From positions 948,520-1,012,519 of the forward strand of contig VWZX01006417.1 of the NCBI GenBank assembly GCA_013399015.1: a stretch of 64,000 bases of DNA. Direction: 5' to 3'. The notes beneath the pieces were generated by a model that had not been told where the DNA came from, made no database searches, and worked only from the letters and a program-made list of their open reading frames with translations. Position 1 is the stretch's first letter. Each line of letters starts with the position of its first letter. This document shows positions 13,133 through 25,197 of this stretch, in pieces. Source of the DNA: Galbula dea (Eukaryota > Chordata > Aves > Piciformes > Galbulidae). A program made the position numbers and the translations under genes.

Positions 13133-14117
13133 GTAGCCAAAGATTAAATGACATCCCAAGACTCAGATTCCTTTTCAACTTTCTCAACTTGGTGAACTAG
13201 CTTTTTCCATTGTAAGAAATGGAGAAGGACTTGTGGTTTTGGTGTGGATGGCTTAGAAATGTCTCTTTTTTTTGTCTGGTGTGTGTGTTTGTGACAAAGA
13301 AGTGTTTTGGAATCTGCCTATAATGAGCACAACATGGGAGGGTGTGACTAGAAGTGAGGATGGAAAGGACTCTATCTGAAAAAAAGAAACCAAAAAACAA
13401 CCCCCCAAAAAAGGAAGGAAACTGATTTAATTTCTGGCCCTTTCTTTGGATTTCATTAGAATTTCTTTTTCTTTGGACTTCATTAGACTTTTTTCCTTTG
13501 GAGTGTGCAAAATAAAACCTTTGGTGGTTCTTAATTCCTGATAGAGAACACACACAGTCTCTCTCTCTCTTTCTCCATTTTAAGAACACTTCCTAAAAGT
13601 TGGGGTTGGCTGCAAATGGGCTAGAGAGCAGAAGCATTAAATGAGCTTTTCCATCATTAAGAACTGAGCAGCAGGCTGTGACTGTGCAGGGTTGCAGCAC
13701 AGAGTGAGGATTCTCCCATTACAGTTGACAAGGAGAGAATTCATGCTTGGCTTGTGCCTGGTGGTCTGTCAAGTCAGAAGGCAGTGCCATTGATTGAGGT
13801 TTATAGACTCTTTACAGAAGAAACAGAAACACTGTTTAGCATTAGGATTGACCTCCTTTCTGAGCTGTTACCTCTGCAGCTCATGTGCATTCAGTATCAT
13901 TAATGCAGTTGCAACAGATTGTGCTCAGTAGCTTCTGATACATCTTCACCCAGCTCCAAAAAGGTAGCAGACTTTAGGAGCTGGACTCTTGAGTTCCTTT
14001 GCCAAACATATCTGATCATGACCAGATTGCCAAGTTAAGCAAAACATTTTTAACATGGGGACAATAAAGGGGGGGAAGCTGGTTTTCAGAGGAGATAATT
14101 CAGCTGACAGTTATGAT

Positions 14118-14198
14118 ACAGAATCATTAAGGCTGGAGGAGACCTCTAAGAACATCAAATCCAGCCACCACCCTGTCACTAAACCACATCACTAAGGA
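14118..14198 (-). mobile_element. Short CR1 3' end, group B
   Basis: About 80 bp: CAGAATCATTAAGGCTGGAGGAGACC followed by a decayed ACCACCCTGTCACTAAACCAC block. A heavily 5'-truncated, diverged copy. Confidence 0.8.
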
Positions 14199-14820
14199 AT
14201 TAAGTTGAAATTTTACTTTCAGGACATAGACATTTCCAACCAATCTTTCTTTTGACCTCTTCCCTGGAGGAACAAAAGCCTTGAAGCTGCAGTTAGGGGA
14301 CACTGATGTAGAATTTAAGGCTACTGAGTGAGCTAAGAAGTGAACAAGATGAAAACTTAGTTTCTATGTAGGTAGAGAAGGACAAAAGCAGCCTTTCAAA
14401 TTAGAAAAGCTCCATAATGAACTTGAAGCTGTGATACTTCTTGGTATCTAGAGGGCAAGAGAGGACAGTTTAGCTGCCTTAAAAGGCACAGATCCAGAGA
14501 ATACTGTTGTTTTGGGTCCTTAGCTGTAGCTGTGTGAACCTGTCCTCAGTTCTGACCTACAAACCCAATATTACTTTCCACCCACACAGCTGTCACCTAA
14601 GCAGCAAATGCAGAACTGACATGCCCTACCAGTTCTGGGTAGTAGAAGTCATGCAAACAGTTGCTCTGGCTCCTGTTGGTGTGCTGACTGGTCTGGTTGG
14701 GGTTACCAGGTTAGTTTGTGATGATCAAGCCTCAGCACACAGGCTGGAGCTGCTATGAGGGAGGAGGCAAGTCACACCAGTGGGCCACTCATGTTGCTTT
14801 CCTCTGCTTTTCCTATCAAG

Positions 14821-14955
14821 CTGTAGAGTTTGAGCTAGTCAGAAGGATTTCCTCTTTCTTTCTTATTTTTAGCACTTAAATAATCAGTGAGAAGACTTAA
14901 AACCTGCCAGTTTTGTCTCATCTGTCTCTATATGGACTGCAGGCCAACTTGGTTG
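14821..14955. repeat. Diverged local duplicate, copy 1
   Basis: Shares TTTGAGCTAGT, GAGAAGACTTAAAACCTGCC, CATCTGT and GGACTGCAGG in the same order and spacing with 16540-16655. It is not CR1; origin unknown. Confidence 0.75.
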
Positions 14956-15052
14956 GATGCAAACCATGGTTGGACTGCTCCTAGCTAGACAGAACCTGGT
15001 AGCTGTGGCTATCACCAGCAAAACTCTCTTTTGCTCACATGCAAAATCATCT

Positions 15053-15455
15053 TAGAATCATGGAACTGTCAGGGTTGGAAGGGACCTTCAAATCATCTAG
15101 TTCCAACCCCCTGACTGCCAGGGACACCTCCCACTAGAGCAGGTTGCTCACAGCCCCATCCAGCCTGGCCTTCAAAGCTTCCAGGGATGGAGCTGCCACA
15201 GCCTCTCTGGGCAACCTGTTTCAGTGTCTCCCCACCCTAACAGTGAAGAACTTCCTCCTAATATCCAATCCAAATCTCCCCTCCTCTAGTTTGCATCCAT
15301 TTCCCCTGGTTCTGTCACTACCTGACCTCCTAAACAGTCCCTCCCCAGCTTTCTTGTAGCCCCCTTCAGATCCTGGCAGGCCACCAGAAGGTCTCCTGGG
15401 AGCCTTCTCTTCTCCAGACTGAACAACCCCAGCTATCTGTCTGTCAACTCTTCCT
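15053..15455 (-). mobile_element. CR1 LINE fragment, group C
   Basis: Reverse copy with tail TAGAATCATGGAACTGTCAGG, 3' UTR, and an ORF remnant carrying TRGNGCKLEEGRFGLDIRRKFF and GEEKAPRRPSGGLPGSEGGYKKAGEGLF in overlapping frames. Extends slightly further 5' than most group C copies. Confidence 0.94.
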
Positions 15456-17041
15456 CTGCCTGCTGTTAACATGGACATATCTCAGTCATTCTCTGCATGT
15501 TTTTACAATATCTTGTGTTTTAATGTGCACATTTCAAATGTATTCTCTGCCTCTGGTGGCATGTTCCTGCCTGTGATGTTGGTTTCTGAGGAGTACTTTG
15601 ATAGACTTGGAAATAAAAAAAGATTTGAAAGAATTGGATGCTGTTAACAAAATGCTATCTGTAGAAAAGCAAAATACACTTCAGTTTATAGCAGTGAAAA
15701 CTCTTTGCAGCTTCCCAGTCCCAAACTGTGACAAAAAGTTCTCTGTGGATGCCTGCAGAGACAAGAGGAAGGTTGGGGTAAGACTAGGCTGTACTTTTGA
15801 TTCACAGTAGCTCTTGTGCTGACTAATCTAAATTATATGTTCTATAATTACATTGCTTGGAGCTCCTGTTAACATTGATGAGCTAAATGTATTTATCAGG
15901 GGAAGAATAGGCTCTGGTTTATATATCTAAATAGCTTAATATTTTAAGTGTACTTTGCATGATTTGTAGAGGCAGCCTCATGTCAAAAAGGCAGAGTGGA
16001 TGAGGGGTAGATGATTTTCCTGGAGCCTGTTATCCACTAGCAATTAATTCTTTCAATAAGTGACTCTTAGGAACCTGAAATTGTTCTTCTGTGCTGGAAA
16101 GCCGCTGCTCTGCATCTTTATTTGTGGTCTTCACCCAGCCTGGAGGTTCAGTGCCTTTGGGGGTGCATCCTAAACAGCAGCACATTGCTCCTAGTCATTA
16201 AAAAACCCCAAGACCAAACCTCTTTTCACCAGGCTCTTGATCAGATTGGACATTTGAGGAAGCCAAAGGTGTCACTTGTAAGATTGCCTCATGGATTCTT
16301 GCAAGTATTTCATTGCTCCAAAGGCAGCTTTGCTGATTTGCTTTTAAATGTTGTTGTTGTTGGGCTTTAAAACAATGGAGACTTGAAGGAGAAGTAAGGA
16401 AAAGGACTGATGGGAGTGTTGTGGTATTTGGAATACACCTGGGAGGAAAGATCTGAAGAGACATTGAGTTTTGTTGGGAAAGAGACTTCCTTCCTGCCTT
16501 CCCCTGCTGCTTTCCCCTCCTTTGCCTTAAAATGATAGAATTTGAGCTAGTATGAAAGAGTTCTTCCCAAGGACTTAAAAAATATGAATGAGAAGACTTA
16601 AAACCTGCCAGCTGTGGTCCCATCTGTATCTGTGTGGACTGCAGGTCAGTTGTATGGTCAAATGAAACAGAGGATCCAAACCACAAGCAACCAAAAAAGC
16701 TTCTTTACTGAAGGTGTCCAGACAGGAGGCAACTGTCCCTCTGCCTTTCTACAGCTCCTTCTGCTTCTTGATAGCACCATCCCCTGGTCTGCAAGTTTTG
16801 TTCCATGAGCAGAAGAGCCAATGATGCTGTTAAACCTTTCTCTTCTGACAAGGAGGAAATTGAGTTCTCTCTGAATTAGTTTTTGGATGGGAGATTAGTC
16901 TCTGGAAGGGTGTGAGGCCAATGTTCAGGCACAGTGGCTCAGTTCCACATTGTCCTCTTCAAGTCTTCTAACAAGTCAAGGCTCTAGATGAAATAATTAA
17001 CTCTGTTGTGGAAGGTTTAAATTCTTCTTTCTGGTATGATT
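15456..17041. other. Intronic sequence
   Basis: Contains duplicate copy 2 (16540-16655) and a minus-strand 162-aa ORF (16198-16686) with no recognisable domain that overlaps the duplicate; judged chance. Confidence 0.6.
16540..16655. repeat. Diverged local duplicate, copy 2
   Basis: Partner of 14821-14955, same orientation, about 1.7 kb downstream. The two look roughly three-quarters identical by eye with small indels. Confidence 0.75.
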
Positions 17042-17448
17042 TCATAGTATGATAGAATATCTCAAGTTGAAAGAGACCCACCAGGATCATCCAGTCCAAC
17101 TCCTGTTCATGCACAGGACAGCCCCAAAGTCACCCCATCTGTCCAAGAGCATTGGCCAGATGCTTTTGGGATTCCAGGAGAGTTGGTGCCAGGAGTGCAT
17201 CCCTGGGGAGCCTGTTCCAATGCTCCACCACCCTCTGGGTGAGGAACCTTCTACCCTGAGCCTCCCCTGGCACAGCTTCATGCCATTCCCTGGGTCCTGT
17301 GTCACTGGTCACCAGAGAGAAGAGATCAGCTCCTGCCATGACTTCATCTCTGGTGAGGAAGTTCTAACCTGCAATGAGGTCTCCCCTCAGTCTTCTTCAG
17401 GCTTGAGCAGACCAAGTGACTTCAGTCATTCCTCAGGGCTTCCCCTTC
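17042..17448 (-). mobile_element. CR1 LINE fragment, group D
   Basis: Tail TTCATAGTATGATAGAATATC, then the D-type UTR with CTGTTCATGCACAGGACAG and ORF remnant NRLPRDALLAPTLLESQKHLANALGQMG on the minus strand. More diverged than groups B and C, consistent with an older subfamily. Confidence 0.93.
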
Positions 17449-20065
17449 ATGATTTACACTGTTCTATTTATTGTTGCTGTTATCTGTTCCATCATTCCTC
17501 AGCAAATTGCACCAGCAGCTCACTGGGTTAAGTGTTGATGTTGGACACTGCTTCATCTTGCCCCAGCAGTTAATGTCCATTTGGACCAGGTGCCTTCAGA
17601 GGTCCAAAGATGCCTCCACCTCTTTGGAGACTGTAAGTTGTTGTCCAGAGGAGTCTCCAAGTGTTCATGACTGTTCAGTTGAGTTGCACAGTGTTATTTT
17701 ACCCTTTTCAAACAGAAATAAGACTATTTGACAGGGAGTGGCTGGGAAGGAGGGAAGCAGAGGTCTTCTCTCCCAACAAAGGGATCTTCTTCCACTTTTC
17801 AGGGTGGCTCCTGCAGCTGCTGGTGGAAGGAGAGGTTCACAACCTAGATCTGTGACAACAAAAAATGCCTGCAAATGATAGGAGAGCCCTTGAAATCCCT
17901 CCAGTGCTGTACACTATCACCAGGCAGACTGCCAAGCCCACAGCTTTTTAACTAAACAAACAGAAGAAGCCCTTAGGCCATGGAACAAGAAAGTTTGTGC
18001 TTCTAACAAAGAAACAAAAATTGGTGCTGGAAAGGTAGGGTTTGTGTAACCAACTGAATTAAAACATTTGTAGTACCTGAGGGCATGGGAATTCCTCTGG
18101 GTGGTTTGCTTCAAGCCTTATTTGCATGAGGATCTGTTATAACTGTTCCTGACCTACATAAAGCATTAGCTGTAATCAGCCTTTATTTTAGGAGGAAGAT
18201 TCAATGGGAGGTTGTCTGCTTTGAAAACACTTCTAATATGGTGAGGGAAACATCAAACAAGATCACATCAAAAGGTGAAATAGAACCCCCCAAAGGGACT
18301 GAAGAGCTGCATCCAGTTCTATGTGTGTTTCAAATTAAGAACAAACAGTGCAGTAAGAGCAGCTCTGCATAGGAGGAATGGAAATCACATTTATTGTTCA
18401 GAAGAAGCCAACTGTTCTTGCATCTCACTCAACTTGGCTTCAGAGGTAGCTGTGTCTCAGAGGTGTCTTCCTCACAGTTTCATGGGTGCTAAAAATTCTG
18501 ACCTAGAAGAGATTTGGGGATTCACCTTTCCTCCACAGCATGTGAGCATCATGAGATCATCCAGTCCAACCCCCCTGCCACAGCAGCCTCACCTACAGCA
18601 GCTTGCACAGCATCACATCTAGGTGGCTTTGGAATGTCTCCAGAGATGGAGACTCCAGCACCTCTCTGGGCAGCCTGGGCCAGGGCTCTACCACCCTCAG
18701 AGGAAAGAAGTGAAATGTCTTCATTGTGCTTAATTTTATGTTTGGGTTGGCTGCATCTTGACACTCAGCTGAGTCACTCTGCTAACAAGGATGTGTTTGG
18801 GACCACTGTTAAACAGGTGGGGATGGGAGGTATGTAGCTGAGCTTCCTCTGTGTTTTGGGGAGGGATGTTAATGGTGCAGTGAGCCTTGACAAGCAGCAA
18901 CAGTCACAGCCTCAAACCTCCCCTGCTTTTCTGTAAGCAATTTCTTCTCAATCCTTTATTGTTCTTCCTTAGGTGAAGAAATTGCCTGCCTTGCTCAAAA
19001 CCAGGCATATCCTGGGGTCTGATCTCCTGGGTACAACTTCCTCCTCTTGTCTTTCCTTAGAGAGGAGGAGGATGAAAGACTTAGGTTTAACTGGGCTTGA
19101 TCCCAACCTTGTCCTCCTCATCTTTGCCCCTCAAGCAGCTTGTCCACCTGCCAAGTGGCACATAGCTCTGCAAAGAGTCCTAGCTGTCATCTGGGACTTG
19201 AGATGGGTTAATGCATTAAAGGTGACCCAAGATGTTGGCTGGGAGTTGTCTGCATCTCTAGAGCAAGCTAAAAGAAGTGACATGAGGAAAGCAGTCATCC
19301 ATTGGTGCTTGATGATAGGGGAGTTTTGAAAAATCAAACACTCCAGGATAGGCTGACTGTGCACACAGGAAAAACCTGGTTAATTATGAATGAGGTGGAT
19401 TAATAATTGAAATGTATCACTTATTTCTCCTTTATAGTTTAAGTCATGAAAAAATCATTTCAATTAGAAATTTCAACTCCAGCTGAAAAGCAGAGGCATG
19501 ATGGTTCAAGATGGATGTGAAATCCTTTATGGTTTTCCTTCAGAAAGAAGAAAATGAGCTTTTTTTTTTTCTTCTTATGACTTGGGTGCTGAAAAAGAAA
19601 GGAGAGGCAGAAACAAGCAAAGTTTCTTTTGCTAGGGTAACAGAATGTATTTTTAATTTCTGAATTAGTAAGGATGTTGTGTGCAGTGGCCAATTTGTCA
19701 GAAATATCTTGGTTCCCTTAGCACTCCCATGATATGCATGGAAATAGATGCAGTTTCCCCCATTAATTATAAGAAGTTATTTCCTCAAGAGTAAGGAAAG
19801 ATGATTCATTCCTCTCCTCTGGCCCTAACTAGCTCCTTGCTATTACTGATGAAGGTTGGGGTTTTTTTTCCTTCCCATTTATTTTTTTGACCTTGTGAAA
19901 CTATTTATGTTGGACTTGGGTATGATGGATGCAGAGAAACTAGCAGGTGTGTGTTCCTTCTCCTCACCACATTGCATCCTATTCCTACAGGTGTCTGAGC
20001 TGACTTACCTCTTCTGGAAGATCTTAAAATAAAAATGAAAACATAATCTGTTGCCTAGAACTATA
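17449..20065. other. Intronic sequence
   Basis: Unique except for the CR1 at 18553-18711. No gene seen. Confidence 0.6.
18553..18711 (-). mobile_element. CR1 fragment, group A, lacking its 3' tail
   Basis: Matches the A copies at 9022 and 25198 from GATCATCCAGTCCAACCCCC inward. The final ~35-40 bp expected beside it (GTTAGGGGTTGG... and the terminal repeat) are absent. Also 5'-truncated near 18711. Confidence 0.9.
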
Positions 20066-20439
20066 GATTGGAGAAGGGAAGGCTTTGGGAGGACTCTCTA
20101 GCAGCCTTCCAGTAGCTAAAGGGGGCCTGAAGAAGGAGGGGAGAGAGACTTGACCCAGGTTGAAAGTGATAGGACAAGGGGAACAGCTTCAAACTGAAGG
20201 AGGGAAGATTTAGATTGCATGATAGGGAGAAATTCTTTACCCAGAGGGTGCTGAGGCACTGGAACAGGTTGCCCAGAGAGGCTGTGGCTGCCCCATCCCT
20301 GGCAGTGTTCAAGGCCAGGCTGGATGTGTCCCTGGGCAACCTGGTCTAGTGGGAGGCATCCCTGCCCTTGGCAGGGGGGGGTTGGAGCTAGATGATCTTT
20401 AAGGTCCCTTCCAACCCAAACCACTCTATGAATCTATGA
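20066..20439 (+). mobile_element. CR1 LINE fragment, group C-like
   Basis: Runs from GGAGAAGGGAAGGCTTTGGG through a CR1 ORF remnant to GGCAACCTGGTCTAGTGGG, AGGTCCCTTCCAACCCAAACC and the tail CTCTATGAATCTATGAA. The 3' UTR resembles classical chicken CR1 more than the other C copies do. Confidence 0.94.
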
Positions 20440-23326
20440 ACTGTACAAGTAGTTTATGATGCTGATATCCCTGATGCTGATTTTTAACCCTTTCATGTGT
20501 TGATTTTAATAAGGTCAAGTGTGCTTACAGGTAGGACTAATATTTACTTCTCCACAGATCTATGTCTTTATGCCTTTATTTCTTTAAGAGGTATATCTAC
20601 TATTTGTATGCTGATGATTCTCCTGTGAAGCAGAAAATATGGCCCTAATTGCTTCAAATCACTGCTTTTCTTTGCAGTAAATAGTCTCCTCTTTTGTTTT
20701 CCACTTTCCACTAGGCAATTTTCCTGTTCACTGGGAGCTATCACTAGGGTGTATGTAAAAACACAGATATGAATACATCTGGGGTCAGTGGCAAGGGAGA
20801 TATATTGTATGTGGTGGGAAACAGAGACTTTTATTAGGATTCCATTGGAATAATGTCAAGAGGAGACTAAAATTAGCAGAGCTGGAATGAGAGCAATAGC
20901 ATCTGGTGACCATTGTGGAACAGGAAAATGTGCATAACTGTGATAGCTGGGAAAGCAAGATGAAGCAAGAGTTAGAACTGTCTTAAGGGCTGTGAGTGAT
21001 GCATTTCTGATGAAGTAAAAGGTTTTGTAGCCCAGGTGGGGATACCATGGTTTGATGAAATGAAGCCTACAGTAAGGAAGGGGTGATAGCAAATCTAAGA
21101 CCAAAGTTAAAAGACTGGTGCTGCCTTTCTATGCCACATGGAAGTCCTGATAATGCCCAACAGGCCAGATGAGCCCATCTATGTTTAATGACTGGATAAG
21201 CCTCTTCCACCTTGTTCTCTTCTGAGTTTCCTGAGAAGAGCTGGTGAACATGCATTTCTGATGAAGCATTTGATGGAAAAGCAGTGTGGGTTGCTTTTTT
21301 TCCCCCCCCTCTTTTTCTCCCCCTCCTCATTCTAAGTACATTTCTGTGCAAAGCTGGAAAGCCTCATTTCCAGCTTATGAAAGAACCAGTCAGGGAATGG
21401 GGATGGAAGGGACCAGGGGTTTAGAATTAAATGGAGGCTAAAGGTGTACTGGAGGAGAAGTTTTAAGGAGTAAAAGCTCTTTGCTGTTAGGCTTCTTTCT
21501 GCTCTTACCTGATCTCTTGAGGCTTTTAATTCCAAGGGCTTTTGTTACTTGGAGGTCTGAGATGTTAGTATTTTTCCGCAGGCTGTTTTATAGACTCATG
21601 GATCACCTGTTGATGGTAAAAAATATTTGGGTTTGTGGCTAATAAAACCAATGTGACTTCTGGCAAGTTCCCCTGCACATTTATTTACTAGAACAGCTGC
21701 TTGAATGGCCTCTGACAGTCCTATTAGCCCCTGTTAGTAGCTAGTGTTTGAAAAGCTGCAGAAGCATCTCTTGAGAGGTGGTACCACTTCAGGTTACCTG
21801 TGTACCATCAAGCTACACTATGATGTTGGTTTCATCATGTGATAAACTGGATAGGGAATAGTTTTCCCCTCATAGGATAATAATTGTTCTAACTGCATGA
21901 TGGAAAGAAGTTGGTTGGTTGCTGGCTTTGCTTTTGGGGTTTATTGTTTTGGGGTTGGGTGGTGTTTTGTCTTTTTATGAGGAAAAATAAAGGAGATAAA
22001 AACCTTCACTGAAGAATAACCTACATAGAATACAGAATTGAAAATCAGGTGGTTGAACAGTTTGGTTTTCCTTCTCCTGCCTGGATTTGAACCTTCAGAG
22101 AAGATGGCAGTGTATTCATGGGTCGGTTCTTCTGGTAGGGAAATGTTTGTTTGAACTTGGCTTTGTGTTGGCACACAGAGTAGTGTGGTCTATGTCCCTA
22201 CTCTCAAAGTGTTTCCTCCTTGGGCTTACTGAATGTTGAAAAGGTTCCTTTACTTTGGATTAAATCACAGAATTATTAAGGTTGGAGGAGAGCTCTAAGG
22301 TCATCAAGTCCAAAAATCATCCTAGCACCACCATGCCACTAAACCATGGCCCTAAGGACCACAGCTAGATGGTTTTGGAAGCCCTCCAGGGATGGTGACT
22401 CCAGCACACTGCCCTGGGCAGCCTGGGCCAATGCCTAACAACTCTTCTGCATGGCTGTTTCACTTGTGAGTCACCAGGTCATCTTCCTCTTGAATGTACT
22501 GGTTGGATTGTTTGTCCCTCTTCTAGAGAGAACTTGCTTTATTTTGGTTTTAAACCTCTTCCAATTTCTACCCCAAATATTTTCACAGCCACCTTTTTGT
22601 TCCTCTACCAAATATTATGCTTTAACTTCAACTTCTCTCCTCCTTCTTCTCTCTGATATAACTATGGGGGGAAGAGGGACAGTATTTGGCCCTCTCCATT
22701 GACTCCTCTGCATTAGAAATCAGATACAAGCATAAGTGATCAGATGTTGAGGCAGAAGAGTGTCATAGAGTGGAAAAATGACTCATTTGAGCATTTCATT
22801 TTAGTTCTGTGTGAGATTTGCCTGGCACCTTTTGACACTGAGTTTAATTTTACTAAACATGCTCTGGAAATACACATTGGTTGTCTGATAAAACCATGTT
22901 CTCTGCTTGCTTTCAACCACACCTGATGTATGAGGATTCCAGTGCTTACCCTGATGTTGGGGCTCACCTTTTTAGCACAGGAATGAGAAATATAACCTCA
23001 GGAAATAGGGTGGAAAATTAGCCTGTATCACCTGACATTCTAATCACATAAGCAGTTCATCAGTGCATGGGAAGGTAATGGTTGATTTTTGACCCTGAAA
23101 TAGTTCCAGCTTTACATCTGCATTAGTTCCCTTATCAGCTCTCCACTGTGGTGTTGTTACACTCTCCCTGATCTGACCATTTGTTGTACACTGAATCTGC
23201 AACAGCCTCTGTCTGCCACCTTCTGTGGTCCTCTAAAAGGCAGAGATGCTGCAGGAGTCTGTGGAAATGTTCCTGAAGGCAAAAAATTGTCCTAGCATGA
23301 CTACTTCTGAGCAATAATTCTAAGAT
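20440..23326. other. Intronic sequence
   Basis: Unique except for the CR1 at 22263-22447. A 16-bp direct repeat (TGCATTTCTGATGAAG at 21000 and 21251) is within chance expectation. Confidence 0.6.
22263..22447 (-). mobile_element. CR1 3' fragment, group B
   Basis: Reverse copy: AATCACAGAATTATTAAGG, ACCACCATGCCACTAAACCATGG, ending in GCCAATGCCTAACAACTCTT. 5'-truncated. Confidence 0.93.
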
Positions 23327-23630
23327 TACAGAATCATGATGGTTGGAAGAGGTCAAGTCCAACCAGCAGCCTAGCACCACCATGCCACTAACCCATGGCC
23401 CTAAGGACCACAGCTAGATGGTTTTGGAGCCCTCCAGGGATGGTGACTCCACCAGTGCCCTGGGCAGCCTGGGCCAATGCCTAACAACTCTTGCTGGGAA
23501 GAAATTGTTCCTGATCTCCAATCTAAACCTCCCCTGGTGCAACTTGAGGCCATTGCCTCTTGTCCTCTCCCTGGGAACCCAGGAGAAGAGACCAAGCCCC
23601 ACCTCACTCCAGCCTCCTTTCAGATAGTTC
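23327..23630 (-). mobile_element. CR1 LINE fragment, group B
   Basis: Minus-strand frame 23414-23632 reads GLFSWVPRERTRGNGLKLHQGRFRLEIR through LPRALVESPSLEG, followed by the B-type UTR and the tail TACAGAATCATGAT. Good match to 58105-58540. Confidence 0.94.
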
Positions 23631-23855
23631 ATTTTACATCTTGGAAAAGTTCCCCCTTCATTCTCCTGTGTCTCAGCTTCAGTTTTAAACCAGCAGGAAA
23701 TATTACCCTAGTTTCTCCTTAAAATCTACCCTTAATGCATGTGTTCAGCAGAGTAAAATACATTCCTCAAACCTTGCAAGCACTGAGTATGACCAGCAGG
23801 AAAAATGCATAAGTTCTACTTAAATGAAGATCAAAAGGTGCAATATTCTTTTAAG

Positions 23856-23940
23856 ACAGTCCCTCCCCAGCTTTCTTGTAGCCCCCTTCAGATCCTGGAA
23901 GGCCACCAGAAGGTCTCCTGGGAGCCTTCTCCTCTCCAGA
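23856..23940 (-). mobile_element. Internal CR1 piece, group C, without 3' end
   Basis: An 85-bp block nearly identical to part of the copy at 15053 (ACAGTCCCTCCCCAGC ... CTTCTCCTCTCCAGA). It has neither UTR nor tail and is bounded on both sides by unrelated sequence. Confidence 0.9.
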
Positions 23941-24004
23941 TACATAATGATATGATAATACCTTACTGTGATTCACAAAATATCTAACATACAGATGTAA
24001 ACTG

Positions 24005-24024
24005 AGTATGTGTATATATATATA
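24005..24024. repeat. Short (TA)n run
   Basis: GTATGTG followed by about seven TA units. Confidence 0.85.
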
Positions 24025-24604
24025 TGGGGTTCTTTTGCCTATATGATTATTTCTGATGGCATATGCAACTCTGGTTGACCTATATGTGTCCTTCTCCCTG
24101 GCAATCAAATTTCTGTCACCATACATTTGCCATGTTCACCTGTGGACCTCTACTTTGCTGGATTTACCCAGGGAGTTTGAAGGCACTAACAAAGTTCTGT
24201 ATTTTTAAGGTTGCCCAATTTTCTCTTTCACCCAGGGCCATGGTATTTGAATCCTGAGTCCTTCCCAGTGCCAAGAATTCATGTGGAATAAAAGACTGGG
24301 AATGAAAGCTTTTGAGATGAACAACTTTTAGGGGTTTTATACTTCTAAATCGTTGTCTCTGCTCATGGAATAACCTAAAAGCACTCATTAATATTTGATG
24401 GCATGGTGAAAGCCCTAGGTATGTAGATTTATGGAGCTTGCAAATGATTTATGTGGTCTTAAACATTCTTGATTCCTATCCTTTAGCTAAAGCTTGGTAG
24501 GTGTAAATGCAGCAGTGAGGAGGGAAATGTGTCCTTAGAAGGCAGCTTGCCCATAAGTGTAGTCAATCTGATGAGAATATACTTTATTGCCTATTTATTC
24601 TAAC

Positions 24605-24783
24605 CATAGTTTAGGTGGGAAGGGACCTTTAAAGGTCATCTAGTCTAGCTGAGGACATCTCCAGCCAGAACAGGTTGCTCAGAGCCCAAAGGCCTAACCT
24701 GACCTGGAATGGTTTCAGGGATGGGACATCTACCACCTCTTTGGGCAACCTGGGCCAGGGTCTCACTCCCTTCAACATCAAAC
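24605..24783 (-). mobile_element. CR1 3' fragment, diverged subfamily
   Basis: Begins AGGTGGGAAGGGACCTTTAAAGGTC, then AACAGGTTGCTCAGAGCCC and TTTGGGCAACCTGGGCCAGGGTCTC. The UTR layout differs from groups A-D, indicating an older lineage. Tail repeat lost. Confidence 0.88.
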
Positions 24784-25197
24784 TGATAACTTGGAGGCAG
24801 TGGTGGTGTGAGATGAAAGCCTTTGCATTTCATGGAGTGAATAGCACAAGAAAGAAGTTTGGTGTGTGGCTTTTTGTTGTTGGGGTATTTTTTGGTTGTG
24901 TGATTGTGTGTTTTTAATTAATTAATTTATTACTGGATTGATAAAACTTAGCAAGACTCCCTGCAAATGTTATATTGCCTGTATCTGCATGCTGGGTGTC
25001 AAGAGCAGCAGGAAGAGCTGTTGGGGTGTTTGATGGGAATGCAGTCTTCATTTTTTTGGAGGTAATGGTTTGTAAGAAATTAGATTTGGGATCTGTAAAA
25101 TTTGGGTTGAGGGAAGGTCAAGGAATTAAAAGATTATTATAGGCAATAAAAAACCCCAGATGAAATACAATGTTATGCAGTAAAGAGGAATTTCTGT

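Larger units (their letters stand above)
13133..15052. other. Intronic sequence
   Basis: Holds one tiny CR1 end (14118) and the first copy of the diverged duplicate. A 130-aa minus-strand ORF at 13197-13589 is Lys/Phe/Ser-rich low-complexity and unsupported. Confidence 0.6.

Noticed and set aside
16198..16686. Minus-strand 162-codon open frame
   Set aside because: Overlaps the diverged duplicate and shows no domain or conservation clue.
21000..21266. 16-bp direct repeat TGCATTTCTGATGAAG
   Set aside because: About one chance repeat of this length is expected in 64 kb.
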